From Methylobacterium sp. R2-1 (GTDB lineage Bacteria > Pseudomonadota > Alphaproteobacteria > Rhizobiales > Beijerinckiaceae): a stretch of DNA of 64,000 nt. The stretch is from contig NZ_JACHWM010000016.1 of NCBI RefSeq assembly GCF_014191355.1, positions 97,860 through 161,859 on the forward strand, in the 5' to 3' direction. A program made the translations under genes and the position numbers. Of the stretch, positions 25,411 through 33,377 are shown piece by piece; the first letter of the stretch is position 1, and each line of letters starts with the position of its first letter. The notes beneath the pieces were generated by a model. The model saw nothing but the letters and a program-made list of their open reading frames with translations. It was not told the DNA's origin and searched no databases.

Positions 25411-26205
25411 TCAGGCGGCGAGAGCGGGCTTGGCGTGGCGGGCGTAGAGGAACTCCAGCACCGCGGCGCGGGCGTGGACGTAGGTCGCGTCCTCCACGAG
25501 ATCGAGCCGGCGGCGGGGCCGCGCCAGCGGCACGGGCAGGATCTCGCCGATGGTGGCGGAAGGCCCGTTCGTCATCATCACGATGCGGTCCGAGAGCAGC
25601 ACCGCCTCGTCCACGTCGTGGGTGATCATGATGACGGTGTTCCGCAGACGCGTCTGGATCTCCATGAGCTGGTCCTGGAGATGGGCGCGGGTCAGCGCGT
25701 CGAGCGCGCCGAACGGCTCGTCCATCAGCAGCACGGTCGGCTCCATGGCGAGCGCGCGGGCGATGCCGACGCGCTGCTTCATGCCCCCGGAGATCTCCGC
25801 AGGGCGCTTGTCGGCGGCGTGCATCATGTTCACCAGCGCAAGGTTGTGCTCGATCCACTGGGCGCGCTCAGCCCGCGTCCTCTTGCCCTTCGACACCTTG
25901 TCGACGGCGAGCGCCACGTTCTCGCGCACGGTCAGCCAGGGCAGGAGCGAGTGGTTCTGGAACACCACCGCGCGGTCGGGGCCGGGGGCGTTCACTTCAC
26001 GTCCGTCCAGCAGCACGCCGCCGGTCGAGGCCTTGAGCAGGCCGGCGACGATGTTGAGCACCGTCGACTTGCCGCAGCCGGAATGCCCGATGATCGAGAC
26101 GAACTCGCCCTTGGCGATGTCGAGGTTCACGTCGCGCAGCACCTCGGAGGACTTGCCGCCGCGATGAAACGTGATGCCGACCTGGGAGAGGGAGAGATGA
26201 GCCAT
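25411..26205 (-). CDS. nrtC: Nitrate ABC transporter ATP-binding protein
   Basis: This 264-aa ABC ATPase energises nitrate/nitrite uptake. Walker A is GHSGCGKST (about residues 40-48), the Q-loop is VVFQNHSLLPWLT, the signature is ISGGMKQRVGIARAL and Walker B is VLLMDEPFGALD, followed by the switch His in MITHDVDEAV. It is the short form (NrtD/SsuB/TauB-like) without the extra solute-binding domain of cyanobacterial NrtC. The start ATG at 26205 follows GAGGGAC. It sits between the permease and reductase genes in a continuous minus-strand operon. Confidence 0.92.
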   Translation of the reverse strand: MAHLSLSQVGITFHRGGKSSEVLRDVNLDIAKGEFVSIIGHSGCGKSTVLNIVAGLLKASTGGVLLDGREVNAPGPDRAVVFQNHSLLPWLTVRENVALAVDKVSKGKRTRAERAQWIEHNLALVNMMHAADKRPAEISGGMKQRVGIARALAMEPTVLLMDEPFGALDALTRAHLQDQLMEIQTRLRNTVIMITHDVDEAVLLSDRIVMMTNGPSATIGEILPVPLARPRRRLDLVEDATYVHARAAVLEFLYARHAKPALAA

Positions 26206-26217
26206 GTTCTTAGTCCC

Positions 26218-27078
26218 TCACGCTGCGCTGGTGCCACGGGTCACGAGCACGCCGAGCCCGGCAACCATCCGGTCGAGGACGAAGCCGATGAGTCCGACAT
26301 AGACGAGGGCGACGATGATCTCGGAGATGTGGGAGGAGTTCCACGCGTCCCAGATGAAGAAGCCGATGCCGACGCCGCCGATCAGCATCTCGGCCGCGAC
26401 GATGGCGAGCCAGGACAGGCCGACGCCGATGCGAAGACCGGTGAAGATGTAGGGAGCCGCGGACGGCAGCATGATCTTGTAGAAGAACTCGATCGGGTTC
26501 AGCCGGATGACCGCGGCGACGTTGCGATAGTCCTGCGGAATGTTGCGGATGCCAACGGCCGTGTTGATGATGATCGGCCAGATCGAGGTGATGAAGATCA
26601 CGAAGATCGCGCTCGGTTGGCCGTCGCGGAAGGCGGCCAGCGAGAGCGGGAGCCACGCCAGCGGCGGAATCGTGCGCAGGATCTGGAAGATCGGGTCGAG
26701 CCCGCGCATCGCCCAATCGGACTGGCCGACCAGCGTGCCGAGCATCACGCCCGCCACCACTGCCAGCGAGAAGCCGAGGGCCACGCGCTTCAGGCTCGCG
26801 GCGATATGCCAGAACAGGCCCTTGTCGGTGCCGCCGTTGTCGTAGAACGGATCGACGATGATGTCCCAGGCCTCCGTCACCACCCGCGAGGGCGGCGGCA
26901 GGCCGGCGGTGGGGGAGGAGCACAGCACCTCCCACAGGAGCAGGAAGCCCGCCAGGACGACGAGCGGCGGCAGGACGCGGGCGGCGACGCCGCGCAGGCC
27001 GGCCAGTGTGATGAAGGGCGCGCGGGCCTTTGCGGCGGCGCGCTCGCGGGTTGCGGTGAGCGTTGCTCCGGTAGCCAT
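26218..27078 (-). CDS. nrtB: Nitrate ABC transporter permease
   Basis: This 286-aa inner-membrane permease has about six transmembrane helices (for example VLPPLVVLAGFLLLWEVLCS, AVVAGVMLGTLVG, AIFVIFITSIWPIIINTAVG). The EAA-type cytoplasmic loop includes IMLPSAAPYIFTGLRIGVGL near residue 200. It forms the membrane channel with the ATPase above and receives substrate from NrtA. The ATG at 27078 overlaps the nrtA stop codon (TGATG), a sign of coupled translation; a GTG one codon upstream is also possible. Confidence 0.93.
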   Translation of the reverse strand: MATGATLTATRERAAAKARAPFITLAGLRGVAARVLPPLVVLAGFLLLWEVLCSSPTAGLPPPSRVVTEAWDIIVDPFYDNGGTDKGLFWHIAASLKRVALGFSLAVVAGVMLGTLVGQSDWAMRGLDPIFQILRTIPPLAWLPLSLAAFRDGQPSAIFVIFITSIWPIIINTAVGIRNIPQDYRNVAAVIRLNPIEFFYKIMLPSAAPYIFTGLRIGVGLSWLAIVAAEMLIGGVGIGFFIWDAWNSSHISEIIVALVYVGLIGFVLDRMVAGLGVLVTRGTSAA

Positions 27079-28370
27079 CACGCGACCTTCTTGATGCCGA
27101 GGCTGTTGAGGTAGGCGGCGGGGTTTTCCGGATCGAAGACCTTGCCGTCGAACAGCGTCTCGATGCCGCGCGAGGTGGAGGTCGGAATCGCCCCGACGCC
27201 GAGCGCCTTGGCGGCCTCGCGCCAGAGATCCTCACGGTTGACCTTGGCGATCAGCGCCTTGGTGTCGGTCTGCGCGTCGAACTTGCCCCAGCGGATATCC
27301 TCGGTGAGGAACCAGAGGTCGTGCGACTGGTACGGGTAGGAGGCGTTGTCGGCCCAGAACTTCATGGTGAAGGGGCTGTTCTCGACGACGCGGCCGGTGC
27401 CGTAGTCGAACTTGCCCTTCATCCGGTCGACGACGTCGGCGACCGGCACGTTGATCCACTGGCGCTTGGCCACGATCGCCGCCATCTCGTCGCGGTTCTC
27501 GGGCTTCTCGCACCATTGCTGGGCCTCCATCACCGCCATCAGCAGCGCCTTGGCGGCGTTGGGGTACTTGTCGACCCAGGCCGCGCGCATGGCGAAGGCC
27601 TTCTCCGGATGGTCCTTCCAGAGCTCTCCGGTTGTGATCGCGGTGTAACCGATGCCCTGGTGGATGAGCTGCTCGTTCCACGGCTCGCAGACGCAGAAGC
27701 AGTCCATCGTGCCGACCTTCATGTTCGCCACCATCTGAGGCGGCGGCACGACGATGGTCTCGATGTCCTTGTCGGGGTCGATGCCGCCGGCGGCCAGCCA
27801 GTAGCGGATCCAGAGATCGTGCGTGCCGCCGGGGAAGGTCATGGCCGCCTTCACCGCTTTGCCGGAGGCCTTCTTGGCTTCCAGCACGGCTTTGAACGGT
27901 TTCGTGTCGAGGCCGATCTTGTGGTCGATATGCTCCTTGGCGATCGAGATGCACTGACCGTTCAGGTTGAGCCGGGCCATGATGTACATCGGCACCGGCA
28001 CGTTGTTCTGCGTCACACGGCCAGCCGAGATCAGGTAGGGCATCGGCGAGAGGATGTGGGCACCGTCGATGCCGTTGCCCTCGGAGCCGAGAACGAGGTT
28101 GTCGCGGGTGGTGCCCCAGCTCGCCTGCTTCAGCACCTCCGTCTCGGGGAGGCCGTACTTCGCGAAGATGCCCTTCTCCTTGGCGGCGAAGAGCGGCGCC
28201 GCGTCGGTGAGGGCGATGAAGCCGAGCTTGGCTCCCTTCACCTCCGGCCCCGCGCCCTGCGCGAAGGCACCGGCCGGCAAGGCGGCACGGGCGGCGCCTG
28301 CCAGGGCGAGGGCTGCCGCCGCTCCCTTGAGGATGCCGCGGCGGGTCGTGTTGCCGTGATCGATGCTCAT
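27078..28370 (-). CDS. nrtA: Nitrate ABC transporter substrate-binding protein, Tat-exported
   Basis: This 430-aa periplasmic nitrate-binding protein belongs to the NrtA/CmpA family. The N-terminus carries a twin-arginine signal (TTRRGILKGAAAALALAG), with cleavage expected after the Ala-rich segment near GAFAQG. Binding-lobe motifs include LGFIALTDAAPLFAAKEKGI, then ASWGTTRDNLVLGSEGNGID and DCFCVCEPWNEQLI. The ATG at 28370 (MSIDHGNTT) is chosen; GGAG lies about ten bases upstream. It is the first gene of the operon, behind a leader with a sigma-54 motif, two ANTAR-type hairpins and a terminator. Confidence 0.95.
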   Translation of the reverse strand: MSIDHGNTTRRGILKGAAAALALAGAARAALPAGAFAQGAGPEVKGAKLGFIALTDAAPLFAAKEKGIFAKYGLPETEVLKQASWGTTRDNLVLGSEGNGIDGAHILSPMPYLISAGRVTQNNVPVPMYIMARLNLNGQCISIAKEHIDHKIGLDTKPFKAVLEAKKASGKAVKAAMTFPGGTHDLWIRYWLAAGGIDPDKDIETIVVPPPQMVANMKVGTMDCFCVCEPWNEQLIHQGIGYTAITTGELWKDHPEKAFAMRAAWVDKYPNAAKALLMAVMEAQQWCEKPENRDEMAAIVAKRQWINVPVADVVDRMKGKFDYGTGRVVENSPFTMKFWADNASYPYQSHDLWFLTEDIRWGKFDAQTDTKALIAKVNREDLWREAAKALGVGAIPTSTSRGIETLFDGKVFDPENPAAYLNSLGIKKVA

Positions 28371-28403
28371 CCGCTCTTCGCTCCGGTGCGCTGTCTGCAC
28401 ATG

Positions 28404-28475
28404 AAAAAAGCCGCCGTCCGGGGATCGCCTGCGCGATCGACATTCGTCGCGTGCGGGCAGTCCGGATCAGCGGCC
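28404..28475 (-). terminator. Leader intrinsic terminator upstream of nrtA
   Basis: On the minus strand GCCGCTGATCCGG (28474-28462) pairs, with a small bulge, with CCGGACGGCGGC (28421-28410), followed directly by six T (28409-28404). It lies before the nrtA ribosome site. It would stop transcription unless the 5' arm is taken up by the overlapping hairpin at 28467-28482. Confidence 0.8.
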
Positions 28476-28482
28476 TTGCTGA
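28467..28482 (-). promoter_or_regulatory. ANTAR-type hairpin P2 (antiterminator)
   Basis: On the transcript TCAGC-AAGGCC-GCTGA forms a 5-bp stem with a six-base loop having A at position 1 and G at position 4, the known ANTAR recognition pattern. Its 3' arm shares bases with the terminator 5' arm, so the two structures exclude each other. Confidence 0.75.
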
Positions 28483-28490
28483 CGTTTGGG

Positions 28491-28510
28491 GCCCGTCATC
28501 GTTGGCGGGC
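28491..28510 (-). promoter_or_regulatory. ANTAR-type hairpin P1
   Basis: On the transcript GCCCGCC-AACGAT-GACGGGC forms a stem (one C/A mismatch) with a hexaloop that again has A at 1 and G at 4. It lies eight bases before P2. The two tandem hexaloops are what NasT/NasR/AmiR-type ANTAR proteins bind. Confidence 0.75.
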
Positions 28511-28525
28511 TCGTGCGACCATCTT

Positions 28526-28542
28526 TGCAGGAGCCGTGCCAA
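28526..28542 (-). promoter_or_regulatory. Sigma-54 promoter of the nitrate operon
   Basis: The minus strand reads TTGGCACGGCTCCTGCA: the -24 TGGCACG and -12 (C)TGCA elements with correct spacing and one mismatch to the consensus TTGC box. The predicted start near 28515 puts hairpin P1 at the very 5' end of the leader. NtrC-type control would be expected. Confidence 0.72.
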
Positions 28543-28703
28543 GTTCGAGACGGCCTGTGTCGCGGCTCTCGAAGCGTTGCAGCGAACGCGTTTGCTGCGC
28601 CGCGCACACTCAGAAGCGCGGCATCTTCTTGCGATGCACAAAAATTAGGCTGATGGTGCCGCGAGACGCAGCCCGAGCGAGTTTCGGACAGCTGGACAGG
28701 TGC

Positions 28704-29720
28704 TCAGCCGGTGACCGCTGTCGCGAAAATGTCGGGCCGGTAGAGGGCTGCCGCCCGGTCTGCCGCATGGCCGCCGGGTGCGACCTGACCGCAGGCGACC
28801 ATCTGCGCAACGAGCCATCGGGCATGGTCCGGATTCGGCCGGTGGGTTGCAGCGTCCAGGCGCAGATAGGCCGGATTCGTCCGCTCGCGCCCGTCGGCAT
28901 CGACGATCAGCGCGCCGCTCAGCGTGCGGGCGATCAGCGCGGCATCCGAGTCGAGGTCTGCCCGTTCCGCGAGCAGGCTGCTCAAGCTGCCGCGGTTCTC
29001 GGGATCGGCGCACCACAGCCCAGCCCGGTGGACGGCCCGCACCAGGGGCGCCGTGAACTCAGCCCCTTCCGCGGGTAGGGCGAGGACCTTTTCCGGGCAG
29101 TCGGGCGCAATCTCGCAGCCGAGGGCCGCGATCCGGCCAAGGCCGGCGGCGACGGCGACGCTGTTCCAGGGGGCACCGACGCAGAAGCCGTCGATGCGCC
29201 CGCGCCGGAGGGCATCCACCGTATCCGGCGGGGGCACCACGACCAGCCGCACCGAGGTGTCGAGGTCGAGCCCGCCCAATCCGGCGAACAGGCGAAGCTG
29301 GTAGGAGTGGCTGGAGAAGGGATGCACGGTGCCGATCGTCAGCGGCCGGCCCTCCCCAGCCCGCGCGCGAGCGACCCGCGCGAAGCCCGCAGCGACGTCG
29401 GCGAGCCCGTCGCTTTCCGGCGCCATCGCCCCCCAGAGTGCGTTCGAGACCGTCACGGCATTGCCGTTGAGACCGAGCGCCATCGGCACGTTCAATCGCG
29501 CTTGTGGCCCCGAGAGCCCGAGCGCGCTGGCGATGGCGAGCGGCCCCAGCATGTGCGCGGCGTCGAGATGGCCCAGCGCCAGCCGGTCGCGCAGCGTCGC
29601 CCACGAGGGCTCGCGCGCGAGATCGATCTCGAGTCCCTCGTCCCGCGCGAAGCCCAGCTCAGCCGCCGCGATCACGGGGGCGGCGTCGGTGAGGGGAACG
29701 TATCCGAGCCTGATCCTCAT
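28704..29720 (-). CDS. nasS: Nitrate sensor NasS (cytoplasmic NrtA-like protein)
   Basis: This 338-aa protein is related to NrtA but has no signal peptide, as expected for the cytoplasmic nitrate/nitrite sensor NasS. The first residues, MRIRLGYVPLTDAAPVIAAA, enter directly into the solute-binding fold. Shared landmarks include PSWATLRDRLALGHLDAAHM and GRIDGFCVGAPWNSVAV. NasS binds NasT without nitrate and releases it when nitrate is present. The gene overlaps nasT by four bases (ATGA), consistent with stoichiometric expression. The nitrate operon lies directly downstream. Confidence 0.92.
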   Translation of the reverse strand: MRIRLGYVPLTDAAPVIAAAELGFARDEGLEIDLAREPSWATLRDRLALGHLDAAHMLGPLAIASALGLSGPQARLNVPMALGLNGNAVTVSNALWGAMAPESDGLADVAAGFARVARARAGEGRPLTIGTVHPFSSHSYQLRLFAGLGGLDLDTSVRLVVVPPPDTVDALRRGRIDGFCVGAPWNSVAVAAGLGRIAALGCEIAPDCPEKVLALPAEGAEFTAPLVRAVHRAGLWCADPENRGSLSSLLAERADLDSDAALIARTLSGALIVDADGRERTNPAYLRLDAATHRPNPDHARWLVAQMVACGQVAPGGHAADRAAALYRPDIFATAVTG

Positions 29721-30304
29721 CCGAGCAGGTCCGCCGCGGTGACGATGGCGCGGGCAATGTCCACGATCTTGCGCTTCTCGTTCATCGCCTGCCGCCGCAG
29801 GAGCTTGTAGGCCTCATCCTCGCTCATGCCCTTGCGCGTCATCAGGATGCCCTTGGCCCGCTCGATCAGCTTGCGGTCGGCGAGTTCGGAGCGGGCTTCG
29901 TCGAGTTCGCGCTGCAGCCGCGCGAAGGCGTTGAAGCGCAGGATCGCGATGTCCAGGATCGAGCGGATCCGCTCCGAGCGCAGACCGTCGACCACGTAGG
30001 CCGAAATGCCGGCATCCACCGCCGCCTGCATCATGGTCTGATCCGAGCGATCGACGAACATCGCCACCGGCCGCTCCGCCTGACGGGACAGGCCCGACAT
30101 CTGCTCCAGCACGTCCCGGCTCGGGCTCTCCAGATGCACCACGATCACGTCGGGCTTGAGGCTCGCCACCCGTGCCTGGAGATCCGGACCGTCTGGGATG
30201 ACGACGACCTGGCCGACGCCCCCCGCCCGGAGGCCCTCTTCGAGGATCGCCGCGCGCGCGGGGCTCGGATCGATCACGGCGACGGTGAGGCTGGTCTCGG
30301 TCAT
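29717..30304 (-). CDS. nasT: ANTAR-domain antiterminator NasT
   Basis: NasT is a 195-aa RNA-binding response-regulator-like protein. A receiver-like domain (residues about 6-125; VAVIDPSPARAAILEEGL, VIVVHLESPSRD) is followed by a coiled coil and the ANTAR domain (about 130-190; ELADRKLIERAKGILMTRKG, then MSEDEAYKLLRRQAMNEKRK). It binds leader RNA hairpins with A1/G4 hexaloops and prevents termination when released from NasS. The probable target is the nrtA leader downstream, which shows both hairpins and a terminator. Confidence 0.94.
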   Translation of the reverse strand: MTETSLTVAVIDPSPARAAILEEGLRAGGVGQVVVIPDGPDLQARVASLKPDVIVVHLESPSRDVLEQMSGLSRQAERPVAMFVDRSDQTMMQAAVDAGISAYVVDGLRSERIRSILDIAILRFNAFARLQRELDEARSELADRKLIERAKGILMTRKGMSEDEAYKLLRRQAMNEKRKIVDIARAIVTAADLLG

Positions 30305-30541
30305 CGAGGCCCGAATGGTTCGATCCGTTCGAGGAAGGCGTGGGGTGAGACTTTGGGGGGAGACTTAAAAAGGCAGGTGCTTAAGAACTTGCTGAGGGTA
30401 CCGTCGGCGGATCGGCACGCAAGCCGTGTGCCCCCAATCCGCGACGACAGTTACGAACCGGACATCGATCGGCCCCGCTTCTGCCGCAAACCGGGGCGCA
30501 CACTCAAGCCGGTTGCGAATCCATCGAGGAGGGTCCGGTTC

Positions 30542-31159
30542 ATGCGCGTCGTCGATCCGCTGCGAAAGCCGGACGTGTCCGCGACGCCCCGCGCCGTGCT
30601 TCCTCCGTTCCTGCCGACCCTCGGGCTCGCCGTGGTCGCCGCCCTTCTGTCGCTCGCCTGCCGCGAGCCGACCAAAGGACCGGCCATGGAGCCGGCCGCG
30701 TTGGTTCGGGCCGTTCCGGCCATGGCCGCGACGCCCGGCTTCACGGTGTTCGATCCGGGCAAGGCCCTGCTCGCCGATGTCGAGGCGGGGCCGGCCAGCG
30801 AGGCCTTCGCCCGGCTCGTGCCCCTCGTCGCAGCGAGCGAGGCCGCGCCGCCGTCGGCTCGTCCCCCCCGCGTTGCCGCCCGGCCCGAGCGCCGCCGCGC
30901 GCCCGCGAGCCGGATGGCGACGACGCAGCCGGTGAGCCCTGCGCGGGCCGCTGAGCCGACGGGTTCGGCGCCTGCCCCGTTGGCCCGCACGGAGGACGAG
31001 GGCGACCGCTTCCTGCCCACGGGTGCCCTCCCCTTCGCCGCCGTCGACGCGGCCTGGGATGCGGCCCGCAGTGCCGGCTCCGGAGCGACGACCGGTGTCG
31101 CAACTGGTGTCGCGACCCTTGGCAGCTCGGTCGTCAGCCTGGTCTCGGATCTGCGCTGA
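30542..31159 (+). CDS. Hypothetical protein with single N-terminal membrane segment
   Basis: This 205-aa protein follows GAGGAGGG about eight bases before the ATG at 30542. A hydrophobic segment (FLPTLGLAVVAALLSLAC, about residues 23-40) ends in a Cys. It could be a membrane anchor or an atypical lipoprotein signal, although the -3 residue is not a classic lipobox. The rest is Ala/Pro/Arg-rich and likely disordered (about 100-150), ending with a short hydrophobic Gly/Thr-rich tail. No family is recognised. It is divergent from nasT and precedes the GH15 gene with a 307-base gap that shows nothing else. Confidence 0.65.
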   Translation: MRVVDPLRKPDVSATPRAVLPPFLPTLGLAVVAALLSLACREPTKGPAMEPAALVRAVPAMAATPGFTVFDPGKALLADVEAGPASEAFARLVPLVAASEAAPPSARPPRVAARPERRRAPASRMATTQPVSPARAAEPTGSAPAPLARTEDEGDRFLPTGALPFAAVDAAWDAARSAGSGATTGVATGVATLGSSVVSLVSDLR

Positions 31160-31466
31160 GCCCGCGCTTCGCTGACGGCGGGTGGCGGTTCGGCTCATGA
31201 GCACGCGTCGGAACCGGCGCTGAGGGTAGCTGGCGCTCGCCGTGTCATCGGGAGTCGCCCCGGCGTCGGATCGGCCGTTCTCACAATCGTTAGTCCGGCA
31301 ACCTTGCGAAGCGCGGCCGCTGCGCCACTTCGCGCGGGACAGAGCGGCGATCGCGTCCGCCTCGTACCCGACGAGGCGGCGGCTTCGCGTGGGGCGCTCT
31401 GCCACTGAGGCCGAAGCCTGCGTTTCGCCGCGCCGTTCGGCTCGGGACACGACGACGGAGACCGGG

Positions 31467-33326
31467 ATGGCGGGACGGATCGAGGATTACGCCCTGATCG
31501 GCGACGGGCGCACCGCGGCCCTGGTCGGGCGTGACGGCAGCATCGACTGGCTGTGCATGCCGCGCTTCGATGCCTCTGCCCTGTTCGCCAACCTGCTCGG
31601 CACGGAAGAGCACGGCTTCTGGAAGCTCGCTCCAGCGGCCGAGGGTGCGCAGCATTCCTGGCGCTACCGCACCGGCTCGCTGGTGCTGGAGACGACGCAC
31701 AAGACTCGCGAGGGCGAGGTCCGCGTCACCGATTTCATGCCCGTTGGCGACGGCAGCCACGTCATCCGCCTCGTCGAGGGGATCCGAGGGCGCTTGGCGA
31801 TGCGCATGGAGCTGGCGGTCCGCTTCGATTACGGCTCGGCGGTTCCGTGGGTCTCGCGCAGCGAGCTCGGTGACCTGCGCGCCATCTCCGGGCCGCACAA
31901 GGTGGTCCTGCGCACCAACGCGCCGATGCGCGGCACCGCCCACCAGACCACGGTCTCGGAATTCACGGTCTACAAGGGCGACGCGATCCGCTTCGTCCTC
32001 AGCTACGGCGCCTCGCACGAGGACGATCCGCCGCCGATCGAGCCGCGCCGTTGGCTCGACGACACCAACCGGTTCTGGCGCGAATGGTCGAGCCGCTGCA
32101 CCCTGCGGACGCCATGGGACGACATCCTGCGCCGCTCCCTATTGACGCTGAAGGCGCTGATCTACCGGCCAACCGGCGGGATCGTGGCCGCACCCACCAC
32201 CTCGCTACCCGAGGAACTCGGCGGGGTGCGCAACTGGGACTACCGCTTCTGCTGGTTGCGCGACTCGACCTTCACGCTGCTGGCGCTGATGGATTCGGGC
32301 TACATCGAGGAGGCCCGCGCATGGCGCGACTGGCTAACCCGGGCTGTGGCGGGCAACCCGGAGCAGGCGCACATCCTCTACGGTATCGCCGGCGAGCGGC
32401 TTCTGCCGGAGATCGAACTGGATTGGCTTCCCGGCTACGAGAACTCCCGGCCGGTCCGCGTCGGCAACGCGGCGATCGCGCAGTTCCAGCTCGACGTCTA
32501 CGGCGAGTTGTTCGACGCGTTGTTCCAGGCCCGGGCCCGCGGCATGGGGCAGAACAAGGAGGGCCTGCGCGTCGGTCAGGCGCTCATCAAGCACCTTGAG
32601 ACGGCGTGGCGCGAGCCGGACGAAGGCATCTGGGAGGTACGTGGCGGGCGGCGCCACTTCGTCCATTCCAAGGTCATGGCCTGGGTGGCCTTCGACCGGG
32701 CGATCCGCAGCGCCGAGATGATGGGAGACGACGAACTTCGCTCCGGCGAAGCGCCGATCGCTCAGTGGAAGGCGATCCGCGACGAGATTCATGCCGAGGT
32801 CTGCGCGAAGGGGTTCGATCCGGACTTGAACAGCTTCGTTCAGTCCTACGGAAGCAAGGCCCTCGATGCGAGCCTGCTGCTGATCGCGCATATGGGCTTC
32901 CTGCCCCAGGACGATCCCCGCGTCGTCGGCACCGTGGCGGCCGTCGAGACGCATCTGATGCGCGACGGTTTCATCCTGCGCTACGAGACCGAGGGGCAGA
33001 CCACCGACGGCCTGCCCGGCAACGAGGGCGCGTTCCTGCCCTGCAGCTTCTGGTACGCCGACAACCTGATCGGTCTCGGACGCTGCCAGGAGGCCCATGC
33101 GCTGATTGAGCGCCTGATCAGCGTCTGCAACGACCTCGGACTGGTCTCGGAGGAGTACGATGTCCGCGAAAAACGGCTGGTGGGGAACTACCCTCAGGCG
33201 TTCACGCATGTTGCACTCGTCAACACGATCCTCAATTACAGCCGCGCGATCGGTCCGGCAGCGGAACGAGGCAGCGGCGCGGACCATTCCGAGTCGAGGG
33301 TAGGCGAATCCATCGTGGCGCAGTAG
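31467..33326 (+). CDS. Glycoside hydrolase family 15 protein (glucoamylase/trehalase-like)
   Basis: This 619-aa enzyme has the two-part GH15 architecture. The N-terminal beta domain (about 1-220) starts IEDYALIGDGRTAALVGRDG and SIDWLCMPRFDASALFANLL. The catalytic (alpha/alpha)6 barrel (about 230-600) contains TTSLPEELGGVRNWDYRFCW (substrate subsite) and the acidic residues of YETEGQTTDGLPGNEGAFLP. Bacterial members hydrolyse alpha-glucans or trehalose; the exact substrate cannot be told. The ATG at 31467 (MAGRIEDY) has GGAG six bases upstream. Transketolase follows 51 bases downstream on the same strand, so carbon from the released glucose could enter the pentose phosphate enzymes next door. 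Confidence 0.92.
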   Translation: MAGRIEDYALIGDGRTAALVGRDGSIDWLCMPRFDASALFANLLGTEEHGFWKLAPAAEGAQHSWRYRTGSLVLETTHKTREGEVRVTDFMPVGDGSHVIRLVEGIRGRLAMRMELAVRFDYGSAVPWVSRSELGDLRAISGPHKVVLRTNAPMRGTAHQTTVSEFTVYKGDAIRFVLSYGASHEDDPPPIEPRRWLDDTNRFWREWSSRCTLRTPWDDILRRSLLTLKALIYRPTGGIVAAPTTSLPEELGGVRNWDYRFCWLRDSTFTLLALMDSGYIEEARAWRDWLTRAVAGNPEQAHILYGIAGERLLPEIELDWLPGYENSRPVRVGNAAIAQFQLDVYGELFDALFQARARGMGQNKEGLRVGQALIKHLETAWREPDEGIWEVRGGRRHFVHSKVMAWVAFDRAIRSAEMMGDDELRSGEAPIAQWKAIRDEIHAEVCAKGFDPDLNSFVQSYGSKALDASLLLIAHMGFLPQDDPRVVGTVAAVETHLMRDGFILRYETEGQTTDGLPGNEGAFLPCSFWYADNLIGLGRCQEAHALIERLISVCNDLGLVSEEYDVREKRLVGNYPQAFTHVALVNTILNYSRAIGPAAERGSGADHSESRVGESIVAQ

Positions 33327-33377
33327 GCGCGTCCCGTCCGACGGGCGGGCGATGGAAGCGAGAAAGACGGTAACTCC

